The position numbers and the translations under genes are program-made. From Candidatus Geothermarchaeota archaeon (GTDB lineage Archaea; Thermoproteota; Nitrososphaeria; Geothermarchaeales; JDFR-13), in NCBI GenBank assembly GCA_015523725.1, contig WAJV01000001.1, positions 1-47,374 of the forward strand: 47,374 bases of DNA, read 5' to 3'. The notes under the pieces were generated by a model. It was not told the origin of the DNA. It did not search any database and saw only the letters and a list, made by a program, of their open reading frames with translations. Numbering within the stretch: position 1 is the first letter of the stretch; every line of letters begins with the position of its first letter. Shown one piece after another: positions 35,706 through 43,773 of the stretch.

Positions 35706-36365
35706 TTATAATACCCTTATAGAGGGGCCCATAGTAGTCTTAACATATATTTTCTTGATGTATGCCTTCTCAGGCAATTTATTCTGAACATTCTCGATAA
35801 CTGTTAATGCATTCTCAGCCAGTTTCTCATCATCCATATCCTCCGTCCCTATAGCCACAGCCACCATAGGATTATTCCTTACATTAATAGATACAGAGGA
35901 TCTTAAGCCCTCAACCATACTCTTTACATCAGCATTTGGAGGAAGGATTTGAGGCATTTTATTACGTGGCCCCAACACACTACCCATTACCCTACCTATT
36001 TTAGCCATAAACCTAGGCTCAGCCAAGAAAAAATCAAATTCATTAGCTAACTTCTTTATATCCTTCTTAGACCCAGCCAAGTCATCTATCTCCCTATCCC
36101 TAATAACTCTATCGGCGCCTGCTTTCTCAGCTAAATCTGCCACAGCTCCATCTGCAAATACCGCGACTTTCTTTTCCTTAGTAGACTTATGGGGAAGCCT
36201 AATAACCATCCTAATCCTGTTTTCAGGCTTCCTCAAATCTAATCCCGATATAGCTAGAACCAACTCAACAGATTGAAGAAAATTCCTCTTCTTACTATTT
36301 TCCTTAGCCAATCTAATAGCCTTAATCAACTCCTCCTTATTAACCTGTTTAAGCAACTGACTCAT
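35706..36365 (-). CDS. rpl1: Ribosomal protein L1
   Basis: A 219-residue protein forming the L1 stalk next to the E site. Typical blocks are RIVMR-type IRMVIRLPHKSTKEKKVAVFA near residue 50, FFLAEPRFMAKIGRVMGSVLGPRNKMP around 110-137 (read in parts) and the C-terminal KIYVKTTMGPSIRV. Its ATG overlaps the stop of the L11 gene by one base (TGATG), so translation is coupled. In many archaea L1 represses its own operon by binding a mimic of its rRNA site; I did not identify such a site here. Confidence 0.96.
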   Translation of the reverse strand: MSQLLKQVNKEELIKAIRLAKENSKKRNFLQSVELVLAISGLDLRKPENRIRMVIRLPHKSTKEKKVAVFADGAVADLAEKAGADRVIRDREIDDLAGSKKDIKKLANEFDFFLAEPRFMAKIGRVMGSVLGPRNKMPQILPPNADVKSMVEGLRSSVSINVRNNPMVAVAIGTEDMDDEKLAENALTVIENVQNKLPEKAYIKKIYVKTTMGPSIRVL

Positions 36366-36859
36366 CAGCCACTACCTCCATAGATTACATCATCATATCT
36401 ACCTTCCTTAACGAGGCTAGTTACCTCCTTCGGATCCATATTCTCTACTTTAACCCCCATACTTACACAGGTGCCCAACACCTGTAAAACAACCTTCTTT
36501 ATATCACTTAAATTAATCTTCTTATTAACTATTTTTGCTATATCAACAACCTGATTCATCGTTAAATTACCGACAAACTCCTTACCGGGATTACTACTAC
36601 CCTTCTCTATCCCAGCCTCCTTAGCGATTAAAGCCGATGTAGTTGGGATGCCCACCTCAACCTCAAATTCCTTCGTATCTACATCAACAATAATCTTCAC
36701 TGGAACCCTCATACCCTTAAAGTCCGAAGTCAACTCATTTATCTTATCGACGATCTGCTTAACATTTACACCCAATGGACCTAATGCAGGTCCCAATGGG
36801 GGGCCTGCAGTAGCCGCACCTCCATTAACCAAAGCCTCAACAACCTGTTTCTTCCCCAT
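36365..36859 (-). CDS. rpl11: Ribosomal protein L11
   Basis: A 164-residue protein of the GTPase-associated centre. The proline-rich linker GAATAGPPLGPALGPLGVNV is at residues 14-33. The C-terminal rRNA-binding domain includes KEFVGNLTMNQVVDIAKIV, and the end region VLGTCVSMGVKVENMDPKEV is typical of archaeal L11. It starts five bases after the NusG/Spt5 stop and overlaps L1 by one base. Confidence 0.96.
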   Translation of the reverse strand: MGKKQVVEALVNGGAATAGPPLGPALGPLGVNVKQIVDKINELTSDFKGMRVPVKIIVDVDTKEFEVEVGIPTTSALIAKEAGIEKGSSNPGKEFVGNLTMNQVVDIAKIVNKKINLSDIKKVVLQVLGTCVSMGVKVENMDPKEVTSLVKEGRYDDVIYGGSG

Positions 36860-36864
36860 CTAAA

Positions 36865-37329
36865 TCACTCCTCCCTCTTCTTCAAACTAGACATTGATAT
36901 TATTATCGGTATAGGGGATATAGAGGCATCCTGTAGTTGGATAACCGCCTCCTTCCTATCCTTCTCCCCCCTAATATTAATGACTTTAGCAACCATACCC
37001 CTAAATGGACCCGAAACAACTTCAACAATATCACCAACCTCAATAACCTCCTCTTCCTTCCCAATTTCCAGTAAGGTCTCTAGATCCGAGTCGCTCAATA
37101 CACCTGGAAGAATCTTCTTAAAATATTTTATATTCTCAAAAGCCTTCACGACATCGATATAAGTATCCGCCTCAACCACCAATACACCCTTCATATTAGG
37201 AGGCTTAAATATCGATTTAATCTTTATATCACCAACCCTATTTCTAACCTTAATCTCCACCATTCTAGCTATATGCTCCTCCTGTCCACTTGTAACCGAT
37301 ACCATGAAAAACCTCGTTTTACCAGACAT
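36865..37329 (-). CDS. spt5: Transcription elongation factor Spt5/NusG
   Basis: A protein of about 154 residues with an NGN domain (RFFMVSVTSGQEEHIARMVE) and a KOW domain (VIEVGDIVEVVSGPFRGMVA). With Spt4 it clamps RNA polymerase onto DNA during elongation. A GTG three codons upstream (37338) is possible; the ATG at 37329 gives the usual short N-terminus and has GGTGTGGGTG just upstream. It follows secE directly, as in most archaeal and bacterial genomes, and precedes the L11 operon. Confidence 0.94.
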   Translation of the reverse strand: MSGKTRFFMVSVTSGQEEHIARMVEIKVRNRVGDIKIKSIFKPPNMKGVLVVEADTYIDVVKAFENIKYFKKILPGVLSDSDLETLLEIGKEEEVIEVGDIVEVVSGPFRGMVAKVINIRGEKDRKEAVIQLQDASISPIPIIISMSSLKKREE

Positions 37330-37344
37330 CACCCACACCCTAAA

Positions 37345-37506
37345 CTAGACAGTAATGAATAATCCAAATATAACACCTATTACATATGATATTGAACCTA
37401 GAAGTAATATACCCAGGAATATTAATTTAGTATATTGCCAATACTCCTTCCGATCGGGCTTCCTAGCCAATTTCAAGACATTAATATATTTTTTAAACAT
37501 TGACAT
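37345..37506 (-). CDS. secE: Preprotein translocase subunit SecE (Sec61 gamma)
   Basis: A 53-residue single-span membrane protein found by translating the gap between the dtdA and nusG genes. It begins MSMFKKYINVLKLARKPDRK, a cytosolic amphipathic helix with the family pattern RKPDRKEYWQYTK. One hydrophobic helix follows (LIFLGILLLGSISYVIGVIF) and the protein ends GLFITV. It completes the SecYEG channel with SecY. The motif GGTGGTC precedes the ATG by four bases. The position immediately before nusG and L11 is the classic secE location, which makes the call strong despite the small size. Confidence 0.93.
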   Translation of the reverse strand: MSMFKKYINVLKLARKPDRKEYWQYTKLIFLGILLLGSISYVIGVIFGLFITV

Positions 37507-37587
37507 AGATGACCACCGAATTATCCCTTACTAATTCACAACATCTTGATAATTAATTCACTACATATACTTAAATCTTATCGGTAA

Positions 37588-38406
37588 TTACGCCCTCTCA
37601 TAGGGAATCCCATATGTATCCAAGAAAATAAGTAATCTCCGCCTAGGCTCAGCCCTAATACCCTTCCAGTCAATCAATGCCTTCCCAGCCTCCATTGATT
37701 TTTTAAATGCATCTATTAAAACTTCATTTGATACACCCTTCTCTAAACTATATTTAGATAAAATATGTCCTACATATAGACCCTTATTAAGAACGGCGTT
37801 TGTGAAACGCGGTGCATAATGTGGGCCGCCGAACCCCACATAAATTGATTTAGATTCATAACCACCACCTTCATATAATTCAATCGCATCTAGAAGAGAT
37901 TTTATAACTATTTCAGCGGCGTATTCATCCCTCCACTCATTCTCTGTAGAACCTATCTCAACAAATAATGAGGGATTCCTAAGCTCAGTTGGCCCGTGAT
38001 GAGTGACTTCAAGAGTAACTTTATAATCACTATCTGAAGCTAAATTATTCACAAATAATTTTTGTAAGATTAGATTCATTAATGGGGGATGACAAGGAGC
38101 AAGACTCATTGGGACGCCTCCCAACGCCGCCTCATTATTAGGGTTTCCAGTTGGATGCACACTCAACGTCTTTAATCCGGATTGGGAGCTATGTCTAGAT
38201 AAAAATATGTTTACATCTGCATCAAGGTCCCTATCAATATAATCAGTATAGGTTATGCCCTTATTAACTCCCAGCAATATCCATTCCCCATCATACGCCG
38301 TATAAACCGATCTTGATACAGATCTAAAATCAATAAAATTCATTAACTTAGATGCTAGGTTCAAGCCAGCTGGATCAAGCTCACTATAAATGAAGAGAAT
38401 CTTCAT
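37588..38406 (-). CDS. dtdA: D-aminoacyl-tRNA deacylase, archaeal/plant type
   Basis: A protein of about 272 residues of the DTD2 (GEK1) family, which hydrolyses D-aminoacyl-tRNA as a chirality check. Family landmarks are SRHSSQSGLKTLSVHPTGN near residue 70, VTLEVTHHGPTELRNPSLF near 130 and YVGFGGPHYAPRFT near 190. The ATG at 38406 overlaps the argF stop as ATGA; an upstream TTG/GTG-type start at 38421 would only add five residues within argF. It is therefore translated from the argF mRNA. Confidence 0.93.
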   Translation of the reverse strand: MKILFIYSELDPAGLNLASKLMNFIDFRSVSRSVYTAYDGEWILLGVNKGITYTDYIDRDLDADVNIFLSRHSSQSGLKTLSVHPTGNPNNEAALGGVPMSLAPCHPPLMNLILQKLFVNNLASDSDYKVTLEVTHHGPTELRNPSLFVEIGSTENEWRDEYAAEIVIKSLLDAIELYEGGGYESKSIYVGFGGPHYAPRFTNAVLNKGLYVGHILSKYSLEKGVSNEVLIDAFKKSMEAGKALIDWKGIRAEPRRRLLIFLDTYGIPYERA

Positions 38407-39332
38407 AGGCCAATAACCCACCTAAGTATAGCTTTCTGCATATGGAGCCTATTCTCCGCCTGATCATAGACTATTGATATACCTGAATCTAATACCTCAT
38501 CAGTAACTTCCTCCCCCCTATGAGCTGGTAAACAATGCATAAAATAGGTCCTTTTTCCAGTAGAGGTAATTAAATCCATTGTTACTTGATACTTAGGAAT
38601 AAATACTTTAAGCCTCTTTTCACGCTCCTCCTCCATACCCATCGATACAAATGTATCCGTGTAAATTATATCAGCATCCTTCACAGCATCTAAAGGCTCC
38701 CTCAAAACCTCGATAGATGCACCTGATTGCCTAGAAAATTCCCTAGCCATATTTAATATATCTGGATTAGGCTCATAATCCTCAGGTGTAGCCAGTGAAA
38801 TATCTATACCCATCTTTGAACAACCAATCAATAATGAATTAGCAACATTATTCCCATCCCCAATATATGCAACCTTAACCCCCACCAATCTACCAATCTT
38901 CTCATAGATAGTTAATAAATCAGATAATATTTGGACAGGATGACATAGATCAGATAATCCATTAATAACTGGAACACTAGAATAATAAGCCAGTTCCTTC
39001 AAATCCAAGTGACTATATACACGGGCCATAATAATATCTACATATCTACTCAAAACCCTCGCAGTATCCTTGATCGATTCTCCCCTACCTAATTGGAGAT
39101 CCCTCCAATTCAGATATAGTGCGTGGCCACCCATCTGTAGCATAGCGACCTCGAAGGAGACCCTGGTCCGAGTCGATGGCTTCTGGAAAATCATACCCAA
39201 GGTCTTTCCATCCATATCATGCGATACATTCAACCTACCATCCTTAATCCTCCTCGCCATAACAACCAATTCCCATATATCCTCAGGCTCTAAATCAACG
39301 AGCCAAAGCAGATCCTTCTTAACCCGAGTCAT
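38403..39332 (-). CDS. argF: Ornithine carbamoyltransferase
   Basis: An enzyme of about 309 residues forming citrulline from ornithine and carbamoyl phosphate in arginine synthesis. The carbamoyl-phosphate loop is KPSTRTRVSFE, the HPVQ motif is LCHPVQILSDL, the ornithine-side motif is DTFVSMGMEEE and the catalytic block is MHCLPAHRGEEV. These separate it from aspartate carbamoyltransferase. The ATG at 39332 has GGAGGTG nine bases upstream, so I prefer it over the GTG at 39350, which would place that motif inside the coding region. It is followed by dtdA with a four-base overlap. Confidence 0.94.
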   Translation of the reverse strand: MTRVKKDLLWLVDLEPEDIWELVVMARRIKDGRLNVSHDMDGKTLGMIFQKPSTRTRVSFEVAMLQMGGHALYLNWRDLQLGRGESIKDTARVLSRYVDIIMARVYSHLDLKELAYYSSVPVINGLSDLCHPVQILSDLLTIYEKIGRLVGVKVAYIGDGNNVANSLLIGCSKMGIDISLATPEDYEPNPDILNMAREFSRQSGASIEVLREPLDAVKDADIIYTDTFVSMGMEEEREKRLKVFIPKYQVTMDLITSTGKRTYFMHCLPAHRGEEVTDEVLDSGISIVYDQAENRLHMQKAILRWVIGL

Positions 39333-39399
39333 GTCATAATACACCTCCACCTAAAAAAATACAGCATATTAATTGACAATAATATAGGTGTAGATATAC

Positions 39400-40299
39400 T
39401 TAACCAAAAATATTCTTAATAACTATATCCTTATTGAATACAAGTAGGTCATCCAACCCTTGACCTACACCGATATAGAGAATAGGCTTCCTCAAAACAT
39501 ATGCCACTGTAAGAATAGAGCCTCCCTTCGCATCACCATCTACTTTAGTAAATATAACCCCATCTACCCCAACTTTCTCACTAAACTCCAACGCCTGATA
39601 ATATGCGTCTTGACCAGTTAATGAATCCAAGACCAGGATCCTCATATCCGGGTCAACAACCTCAACTATCTTCCTCAACTCCTCCATCAAATTAACATTA
39701 GTATGTTGCCTACCAGCCGTATCTATCAAGACTGCGTCTAGCCCCCTGGATTCAGCGTGGAGTACAGCATCATATGCAACGGCGGCTGGGTCCGCACCAT
39801 ATTGCTGAGTAATAACCTTAATCCCTAATCGGCTTCCCCACTCTCTCAATTGCTCTATAGCACCAGCTCTAAAAGTGTCTGAACAGGCTAAGACCACCCT
39901 AAACCCGGTCTTCTTCAATAACCATGCAACCTTAGCTATTGTAGTTGTCTTACCTACCCCATTAACTCCCAAGAAGACTATCTTATATGGACGTCTCCCA
40001 CTCCTCCTAATTAAACTAATCAAATCAATCGACCCAGCTGAATCCAATATATCCTCAATAACCTCCTTAAGCGAATTCACCACCAAACTACTCGGATCCG
40101 AGAAACGTTTATATTCTCTACCCATAAGATTCTTCTCAAGATTAGTCTTAATCTCTTCAATAACCTCCAGGGAAACATCATTCTGTAGAAGCAGAATCTC
40201 CAAGTCCGAGAAGATCTCCTCAAACTCCTCCCTACTCAATCGCCTATACTTAATACTATTAAGTATTTGGGATATCCCCTTCCTGAGATTCTCAAACAT
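39400..40299 (-). CDS. ftsY: Signal recognition particle receptor FtsY
   Basis: A 299-residue SRP GTPase that docks SRP-ribosome complexes at the membrane. After a short helical N domain (1-95) comes the NG core: G1 FLGVNGVGKTTTIAK (109-123), DTFRAGAIEQLREWG, G3 LIDTAGRQ and G4 FTKVDGDAKGG. It lacks the acidic A domain of bacterial FtsY, as is usual in archaea. It lies 16 bases after prefoldin alpha, an arrangement seen in many archaea. Confidence 0.95.
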   Translation of the reverse strand: MFENLRKGISQILNSIKYRRLSREEFEEIFSDLEILLLQNDVSLEVIEEIKTNLEKNLMGREYKRFSDPSSLVVNSLKEVIEDILDSAGSIDLISLIRRSGRRPYKIVFLGVNGVGKTTTIAKVAWLLKKTGFRVVLACSDTFRAGAIEQLREWGSRLGIKVITQQYGADPAAVAYDAVLHAESRGLDAVLIDTAGRQHTNVNLMEELRKIVEVVDPDMRILVLDSLTGQDAYYQALEFSEKVGVDGVIFTKVDGDAKGGSILTVAYVLRKPILYIGVGQGLDDLLVFNKDIVIKNIFG

Positions 40300-40315
40300 A
40301 TAACTTTTACACCAT

Positions 40316-40741
40316 CTATCTCTGCTGCATCTTAAACTGTATCTCAGCTATCTTAGAGGCAATCTCCTCATATTTATTCCTCATCTGATTTAACAGGTTT
40401 GTACGTTCTTGAATAACTTTCTGTAATTCCTGTATCCCTTTATTAACATGTTCAATAGCCGCCTCAAGATCCTTCTCTAAATATACCCCTGCACCTACAC
40501 CGACAATTATCTTATCAGGCCTAGTAATAGATACTGGTAGATAAACACCTCCACCGATAGGTAGAAGAGTCTCATGCTTCTTAAGATTAGAGTCTGACTT
40601 ATACTTATTCAATATTTCTAGGGCATTCCTATTCTCTATTAGACTCCTCTCAAGTGTAGCCAATTCATTATATAAAGCCTCTATAATATCTAGTATACGC
40701 CTCTGCTCATAAACCAAGACAGCCAACTCCTCCCTACTCAA
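40316..40741 (-). CDS. pfdA: Prefoldin subunit alpha
   Basis: A 141-residue chaperone subunit. Two long coiled-coil helices (about 5-50 and 95-138) flank a central beta-hairpin segment (LLPIGGGVYLPVSITRPDKI, then VGVGAGVYLEKDL) that builds the hexamer platform. With prefoldin beta it hands unfolded proteins to the thermosome. It starts immediately after the aIF6 stop, without a gap, so the L18a/LX gene found between them in many crenarchaea is missing here. Confidence 0.94.
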   Translation of the reverse strand: MSREELAVLVYEQRRILDIIEALYNELATLERSLIENRNALEILNKYKSDSNLKKHETLLPIGGGVYLPVSITRPDKIIVGVGAGVYLEKDLEAAIEHVNKGIQELQKVIQERTNLLNQMRNKYEEIASKIAEIQFKMQQR

Positions 40742-41419
40742 CTAACCCACCTCAAGCGCTTGAGTAATAACCATTAACTCCCTACCAGTGGTGGATGTAC
40801 CCACCAAGGCCCCATAATCATTAGCCACCAACCCGGACGATATGAATTCAACCCCCCCATTAACCGAACCATTATAAACCGATATATTTAATACATCACT
40901 AATTAATTTAGCCTCATCCTCCTTAATAACTGATGAAAACACACCTCCCTTATTATTAGCCACACCCAATGAACCAATATATGAGAATCTACCGATTGTT
41001 GTAGAGGCCACCTCAACATCAAGAGTATCTGCAATTATCCTTCTAATACTTGGGGCGATCAATGGAGACGCCACGGCGCCATAGTCATTGGCTAAGACAA
41101 GGTTCCCAAACGTATTAAACTTAAAATTAACTATACTATAGTTAATCCCCAATTCATCGAGGGACTTAGTTAATTCATCGACCGCATAATCCTCCCATAA
41201 CCTAGGTATAATCACACCATTACTATTACATACTATAAAAGGGGAGAGTATTAGGGAAGAGACTAGTTTAACCGGGACACCCACTACACCTAAAGCCTTC
41301 TCAGCCACCTTAACCCTCTTACTATCCATACTGGAATGATATAGAAAAAATTTGTTTGAAGCCTTGATATATAGGCCTACATTATCCCCTCCAAACACCT
41401 TCATCCTAAGTAAAGTCAT
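40742..41419 (-). CDS. eif6: Ribosome anti-association factor aIF6
   Basis: A 225-residue pentein-fold protein that binds the large subunit and blocks subunit joining. Its five-fold repeat is visible: repeated ANDYGAVASPLI, VANNKGGVFSSVI and VANDYGALVGTSTT segments. The start is the ATG at 41419 or the ATG five codons later (41404), which gives the more typical MKVFGGDNVG. It lies 26 bases after the L31e stop and joins pfdA directly. Confidence 0.95.
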   Translation of the reverse strand: MTLLRMKVFGGDNVGLYIKASNKFFLYHSSMDSKRVKVAEKALGVVGVPVKLVSSLILSPFIVCNSNGVIIPRLWEDYAVDELTKSLDELGINYSIVNFKFNTFGNLVLANDYGAVASPLIAPSIRRIIADTLDVEVASTTIGRFSYIGSLGVANNKGGVFSSVIKEDEAKLISDVLNISVYNGSVNGGVEFISSGLVANDYGALVGTSTTGRELMVITQALEVG

Positions 41420-41445
41420 ATTTAATTATGCCACCAGCCATGAAA

Positions 41446-41802
41446 CTATTTCTTCGGGGGGAGAATCCAGACACCAGCATCCTCCGTCTTCACAACCCTG
41501 ACCTTAACCCTCCTAGGCGGATTCCTAATACCCCTACCCCAAATAATTTCATTTACCTCCTCAGAGATCCTTATATTAGGATCCTTCATATGACGCTCCA
41601 TAAAACTCCTGAGGAAATTAACTGCCTTTTTAGCCCTATGTAACCCACGTTTATACCTAAATGCCTTATACAATGGTACAATATACTCCCGCTCCTCCAG
41701 GATCCTAGTACCCTCTTCAACATATTTATATAAAATATCCTCTTCTTCCTCGGCCTCCGATTCCCGCTTCTCCTCAATAACCTCATCAGATTCCTTAGAC
41801 AA
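41446..41802 (-). CDS. rpl31e: Ribosomal protein L31e with acidic N-terminal extension
   Basis: The C-terminal about 80 residues are L31e, a protein at the peptide exit tunnel: YIVPLYKAFRYKRGLHRAKK, then EVNEIIWGRGIRNPPRRV and a final VKTEDAGVWILPPKK. The first about 35 residues are an unusual acidic segment (SKESDEVIEEKRESEAEEEE). Start: GGGGGGTGA ends six bases before the TTG at 41802, so I choose that TTG rather than the GTG at 41826, which overlaps the L39e stop. The gene follows rpl39e in the usual order. Confidence 0.93.
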   Translation of the reverse strand: MSKESDEVIEEKRESEAEEEEDILYKYVEEGTRILEEREYIVPLYKAFRYKRGLHRAKKAVNFLRSFMERHMKDPNIRISEEVNEIIWGRGIRNPPRRVKVRVVKTEDAGVWILPPKK

Positions 41803-41822
41803 ACCAGGTTCACCCCCCAGAA

Positions 41823-41999
41823 TCACTTAAAGAAGCGTTTAGTCCTAAATTTAAGCCTAGTCCTCCTCCAATTCCTCCTACTAGGAGTCGTCCTAACCCT
41901 ACCATTAGTCCGGGCTATAACCCAAACCGGTACACTCTTATTACTTTTATATGCAGCCGCCAAACGCCTCTTAAACGCCAACGTCTTAACCCTAGCCAT
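41823..41999 (-). CDS. rpl39e: Ribosomal protein L39e
   Basis: A 58-residue, very basic protein found by translating the gap between the PDCD5-like and L31e genes. It begins [20 protein letters not shown], continues with [15 protein letters not shown] and ends [15 protein letters not shown], a full-length match to the archaeal/eukaryotic L39e pattern, including the conserved tryptophans. It lines the nascent-chain exit tunnel. It starts three bases after the PDCD5-like stop codon and ends 20 bases before the L31e start. Its size is normal for the family. Confidence 0.95.
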   Translation of the reverse strand: MARVKTLAFKRRLAAAYKSNKSVPVWVIARTNGRVRTTPSRRNWRRTRLKFRTKRFFK

Positions 42000-42001
42000 A
42001 T

Positions 42002-42289
42002 CTATAACCCCCTAATCCTAAACTCCTTCCTAGACTGAACCTTAGCCAAAATACTCTTCAACTCACTATCAGTAACTAAATGATCTAGCCTACCCTGTAC
42101 ACCAAGCTGAATAATAATATCCTCAACACGCCTAGCCAAATCAGGCTTAACTAGGGAGACGCGTCTCAACCTCTCCCTAGCCTCTGGAGTTAGAAACTGC
42201 CTAAGCAATAGTTGACGCTTAATCTCCTCTTCACGCTTCTCAGACTCATCCTTCGAAGGCTGTCCCTGCCCCCAATAACTCAACCACAT
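42002..42289 (-). CDS. PDCD5-family DNA-binding protein
   Basis: A 95-residue helical protein of the PDCD5 / TFAR19 family, present in most archaea beside S19e and L39e. Landmarks are [40 protein letters not shown] and the terminal [10 protein letters not shown]. Its molecular role in archaea is unknown, although DNA binding has been described for the family. The first about 15 residues ([14 protein letters not shown]) are more aromatic than usual. The ATG follows the S19e stop directly. Confidence 0.9.
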   Translation of the reverse strand: MWLSYWGQGQPSKDESEKREEEIKRQLLLRQFLTPEARERLRRVSLVKPDLARRVEDIIIQLGVQGRLDHLVTDSELKSILAKVQSRKEFRIRGL

Positions 42290-42745
42290 TCACCCCACAT
42301 ATTCCTCATACCAAGGCTTAATATCAAGCTTCTTCCTAATGGAGGCAGCCAACTTATCCAATAACCCCCTACCCTTAGGGGTTAAAACCCTGCCCATAGG
42401 GGTCTTCTCAACCAAACCAGCCTCCTCCAACTGCTGCAAGATCTTCCTAATAATAGAACCGCCACCCCTATAAAAATGCTCAGGCCTAACACCCCTATCC
42501 TTACGGCCTCCATACATCAACCTAAGATCATCGACGCCTAGGGGGCCCTTCAAATACAGCTTACGCAAAATAGAGGCAGCCCTCTTATACCACCAATCAG
42601 GGTCATCCGGAGGCCTCTCTCTAGAGACACCTGTCTTAACCCATAGACTCCACTCCGGAGGCTTAATAGACTCAACCTCACTCTTAATAAGCTTACTCAA
42701 CTCCGAGATAAACACATCAGCAGGCACATCCTTAACACTAACCAC
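42290..42745 (-). CDS. rps19e: Ribosomal protein S19e
   Basis: A 151-residue small-subunit protein. Family landmarks are KPPEWSLWVKTGVSRERPPD near residue 28, DWWYKRAASILRKLYLKGP, the GGRKDRGVRPEHFYRGGGSI block and VLTPKGRGLLDKLA. It starts at a GTG (giving MVSVKDVPA) with GGGTG seven bases upstream. It is the first gene of the long minus-strand run ending at the L12 gene, and has a good TATA box upstream. Confidence 0.95.
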   Translation of the reverse strand: MVSVKDVPADVFISELSKLIKSEVESIKPPEWSLWVKTGVSRERPPDDPDWWYKRAASILRKLYLKGPLGVDDLRLMYGGRKDRGVRPEHFYRGGGSIIRKILQQLEEAGLVEKTPMGRVLTPKGRGLLDKLAASIRKKLDIKPWYEEYVG

Positions 42746-42789
42746 ATCAACACACCCTACTCAACAACTAATTCAAATAACCCCCAAAC

Positions 42790-42806
42790 CCTATATTTAT
42801 ATCTTA
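42790..42806 (-). promoter_or_regulatory. TATA box upstream of the rps19e cluster
   Basis: On the minus strand GATATAAATATAG lies about 50 bases before the rps19e GTG. A start about 25 bases further on would leave a leader of roughly 25-30 bases that includes the GGGTG Shine-Dalgarno motif. This probably drives at least S19e, the PDCD5-like gene, L39e, L31e and aIF6. Confidence 0.5.
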
Positions 42807-42882
42807 ACAAAAACAACCAATATAAAAACAAACATTATATATAACAGTAATAGCTATACACAAATAAAACATAGCGAAAACC

Positions 42883-42892
42883 ATTTAAATAA
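42883..42892 (+). promoter_or_regulatory. TATA box of the RHH/aspartic-protease module
   Basis: ATTTAAATAA is preceded by the purine-rich GCGAAAACC, a BRE-like element, and lies 22-32 bases before the ATG at 42915. Transcription would start at or next to the ATG, giving a leaderless mRNA, consistent with the lack of a Shine-Dalgarno motif there. Confidence 0.45.
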
Positions 42893-42914
42893 TAATTAAA
42901 TATATTTTATTTAC

Positions 42915-43235
42915 ATGGGTCTAATAACCGTATCATTAAACGACGAAGTTGAGAGAACTCTAAGGAAACTAGCTAGAGAAATGTATGGAAACAAAAAAGG
43001 AGCACTATCAAAGGTAATAGAGACAGCTATAGAAAAATTGGCAGCAAGAAAACAATATACAGAAAAGCAAACCATATACCGAGCCTACAAGAACAATAAA
43101 TTGATAACCGAGGCCTCCTCCCTAGAAGAACTAGCCGAGAAACTAAATCAAAGAGGAGTGGATCCAAGGGAAGTGAGAATACTGGCCACTGAAGACATCA
43201 AACCAAGAGCCAGAATAGGATACAGGATGAAATAG
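42915..43235 (+). CDS. Ribbon-helix-helix protein with C-terminal DUF5678-like region
   Basis: A 106-residue protein. Residues 1-45 fit a ribbon-helix-helix DNA-binding fold: a short strand LITVSLN, then DEVERTLRKLAREMY and KGALSKVIETAIEKLA as the two helices. The second half (IYRAYKNNKLITEASSLEEL and DPREVRILATED) resembles the small DUF5678 domain. RHH proteins of this size often are antitoxins or autorepressors. The next gene, a DTG aspartic-protease-like protein, begins two bases after the stop, so the two form one unit, and a leaderless promoter precedes them. Which target the pair acts on cannot be read from sequence. Confidence 0.72.
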   Translation: MGLITVSLNDEVERTLRKLAREMYGNKKGALSKVIETAIEKLAARKQYTEKQTIYRAYKNNKLITEASSLEELAEKLNQRGVDPREVRILATEDIKPRARIGYRMK

Positions 43236-43237
43236 AG

Positions 43238-43645
43238 ATGACGCCTCAAATAGTTGACAGAACACCGGTAATTGAGATAATGATAGAAAACCCCCTCCTA
43301 AAGAAGACATACCCGAAGGAAGGAGCTGTAATAGCGGTTATCGACACAGGATACGAAGGATTCCTACTAATACCAGAAGACATATTCAACCACCTAGGAT
43401 TCAACCAACTAAAAACAATAAAAAGACAACTAATCCTACCCAACGGAGAAACAATAACCTCAGAAGGATTCTACGGAAAAATAATCCTAACCCAAATAAA
43501 CCAAAGCCGAGAAGGATACATAGAAACAATAAAAAACCTAACAGAAATAGTAATCGGAACACAAGCCATAAAAAACCTCAAACTAACACTAGACTACTGC
43601 ACAAACACACTACACACAAAACCATGCCAAACCAAACCCCCATAA
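43238..43645 (+). CDS. Clan AA (retropepsin-like) aspartic protease, AF_0612-like
   Basis: A 135-residue protein with the clan AA aspartic-protease signature AVIDTGYEGFLLIPEDIF (Asp at about residue 37), followed by a flap-like strand region (LILPNGETITSEGFYGKIIL) and a second conserved end IVIGTQAIKNLKLTLDY. It is one retropepsin-like lobe, so an active enzyme would be a dimer. It fits the archaeal and cyanobacterial DTGF/AF_0612 family. The last 15 residues are a Thr/Pro/Lys-rich tail. It starts two bases after the RHH gene. Protease activity has not been established for this family to my knowledge; a toxin-antitoxin or regulated-proteolysis role is inference. Confidence 0.75.
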   Translation: MTPQIVDRTPVIEIMIENPLLKKTYPKEGAVIAVIDTGYEGFLLIPEDIFNHLGFNQLKTIKRQLILPNGETITSEGFYGKIILTQINQSREGYIETIKNLTEIVIGTQAIKNLKLTLDYCTNTLHTKPCQTKPP

Positions 43646-43735
43646 AAAAAGGGTCAGAGGGACCAAAAACCAATCACCAAACAATCATAACTGCTCCAGT
43701 TCATCATCCCCCCAAACCAAAAAACAAACAAAAAA

Positions 43736-43745
43736 CTATAAATAA
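43736..43745 (+). promoter_or_regulatory. TATA box of the tRNA-Met gene
   Basis: CTATAAATAA is a near-ideal archaeal TATA box whose centre lies about 33 bases before the first base of tRNA-Met, so transcription would start a few bases upstream of the mature 5' end. The surrounding 43646-43773 stretch is strikingly rich in A and C and poor in T on this strand. Confidence 0.6.
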
Positions 43746-43773
43746 AACCAAAACACAAAAATACAATATAGAC

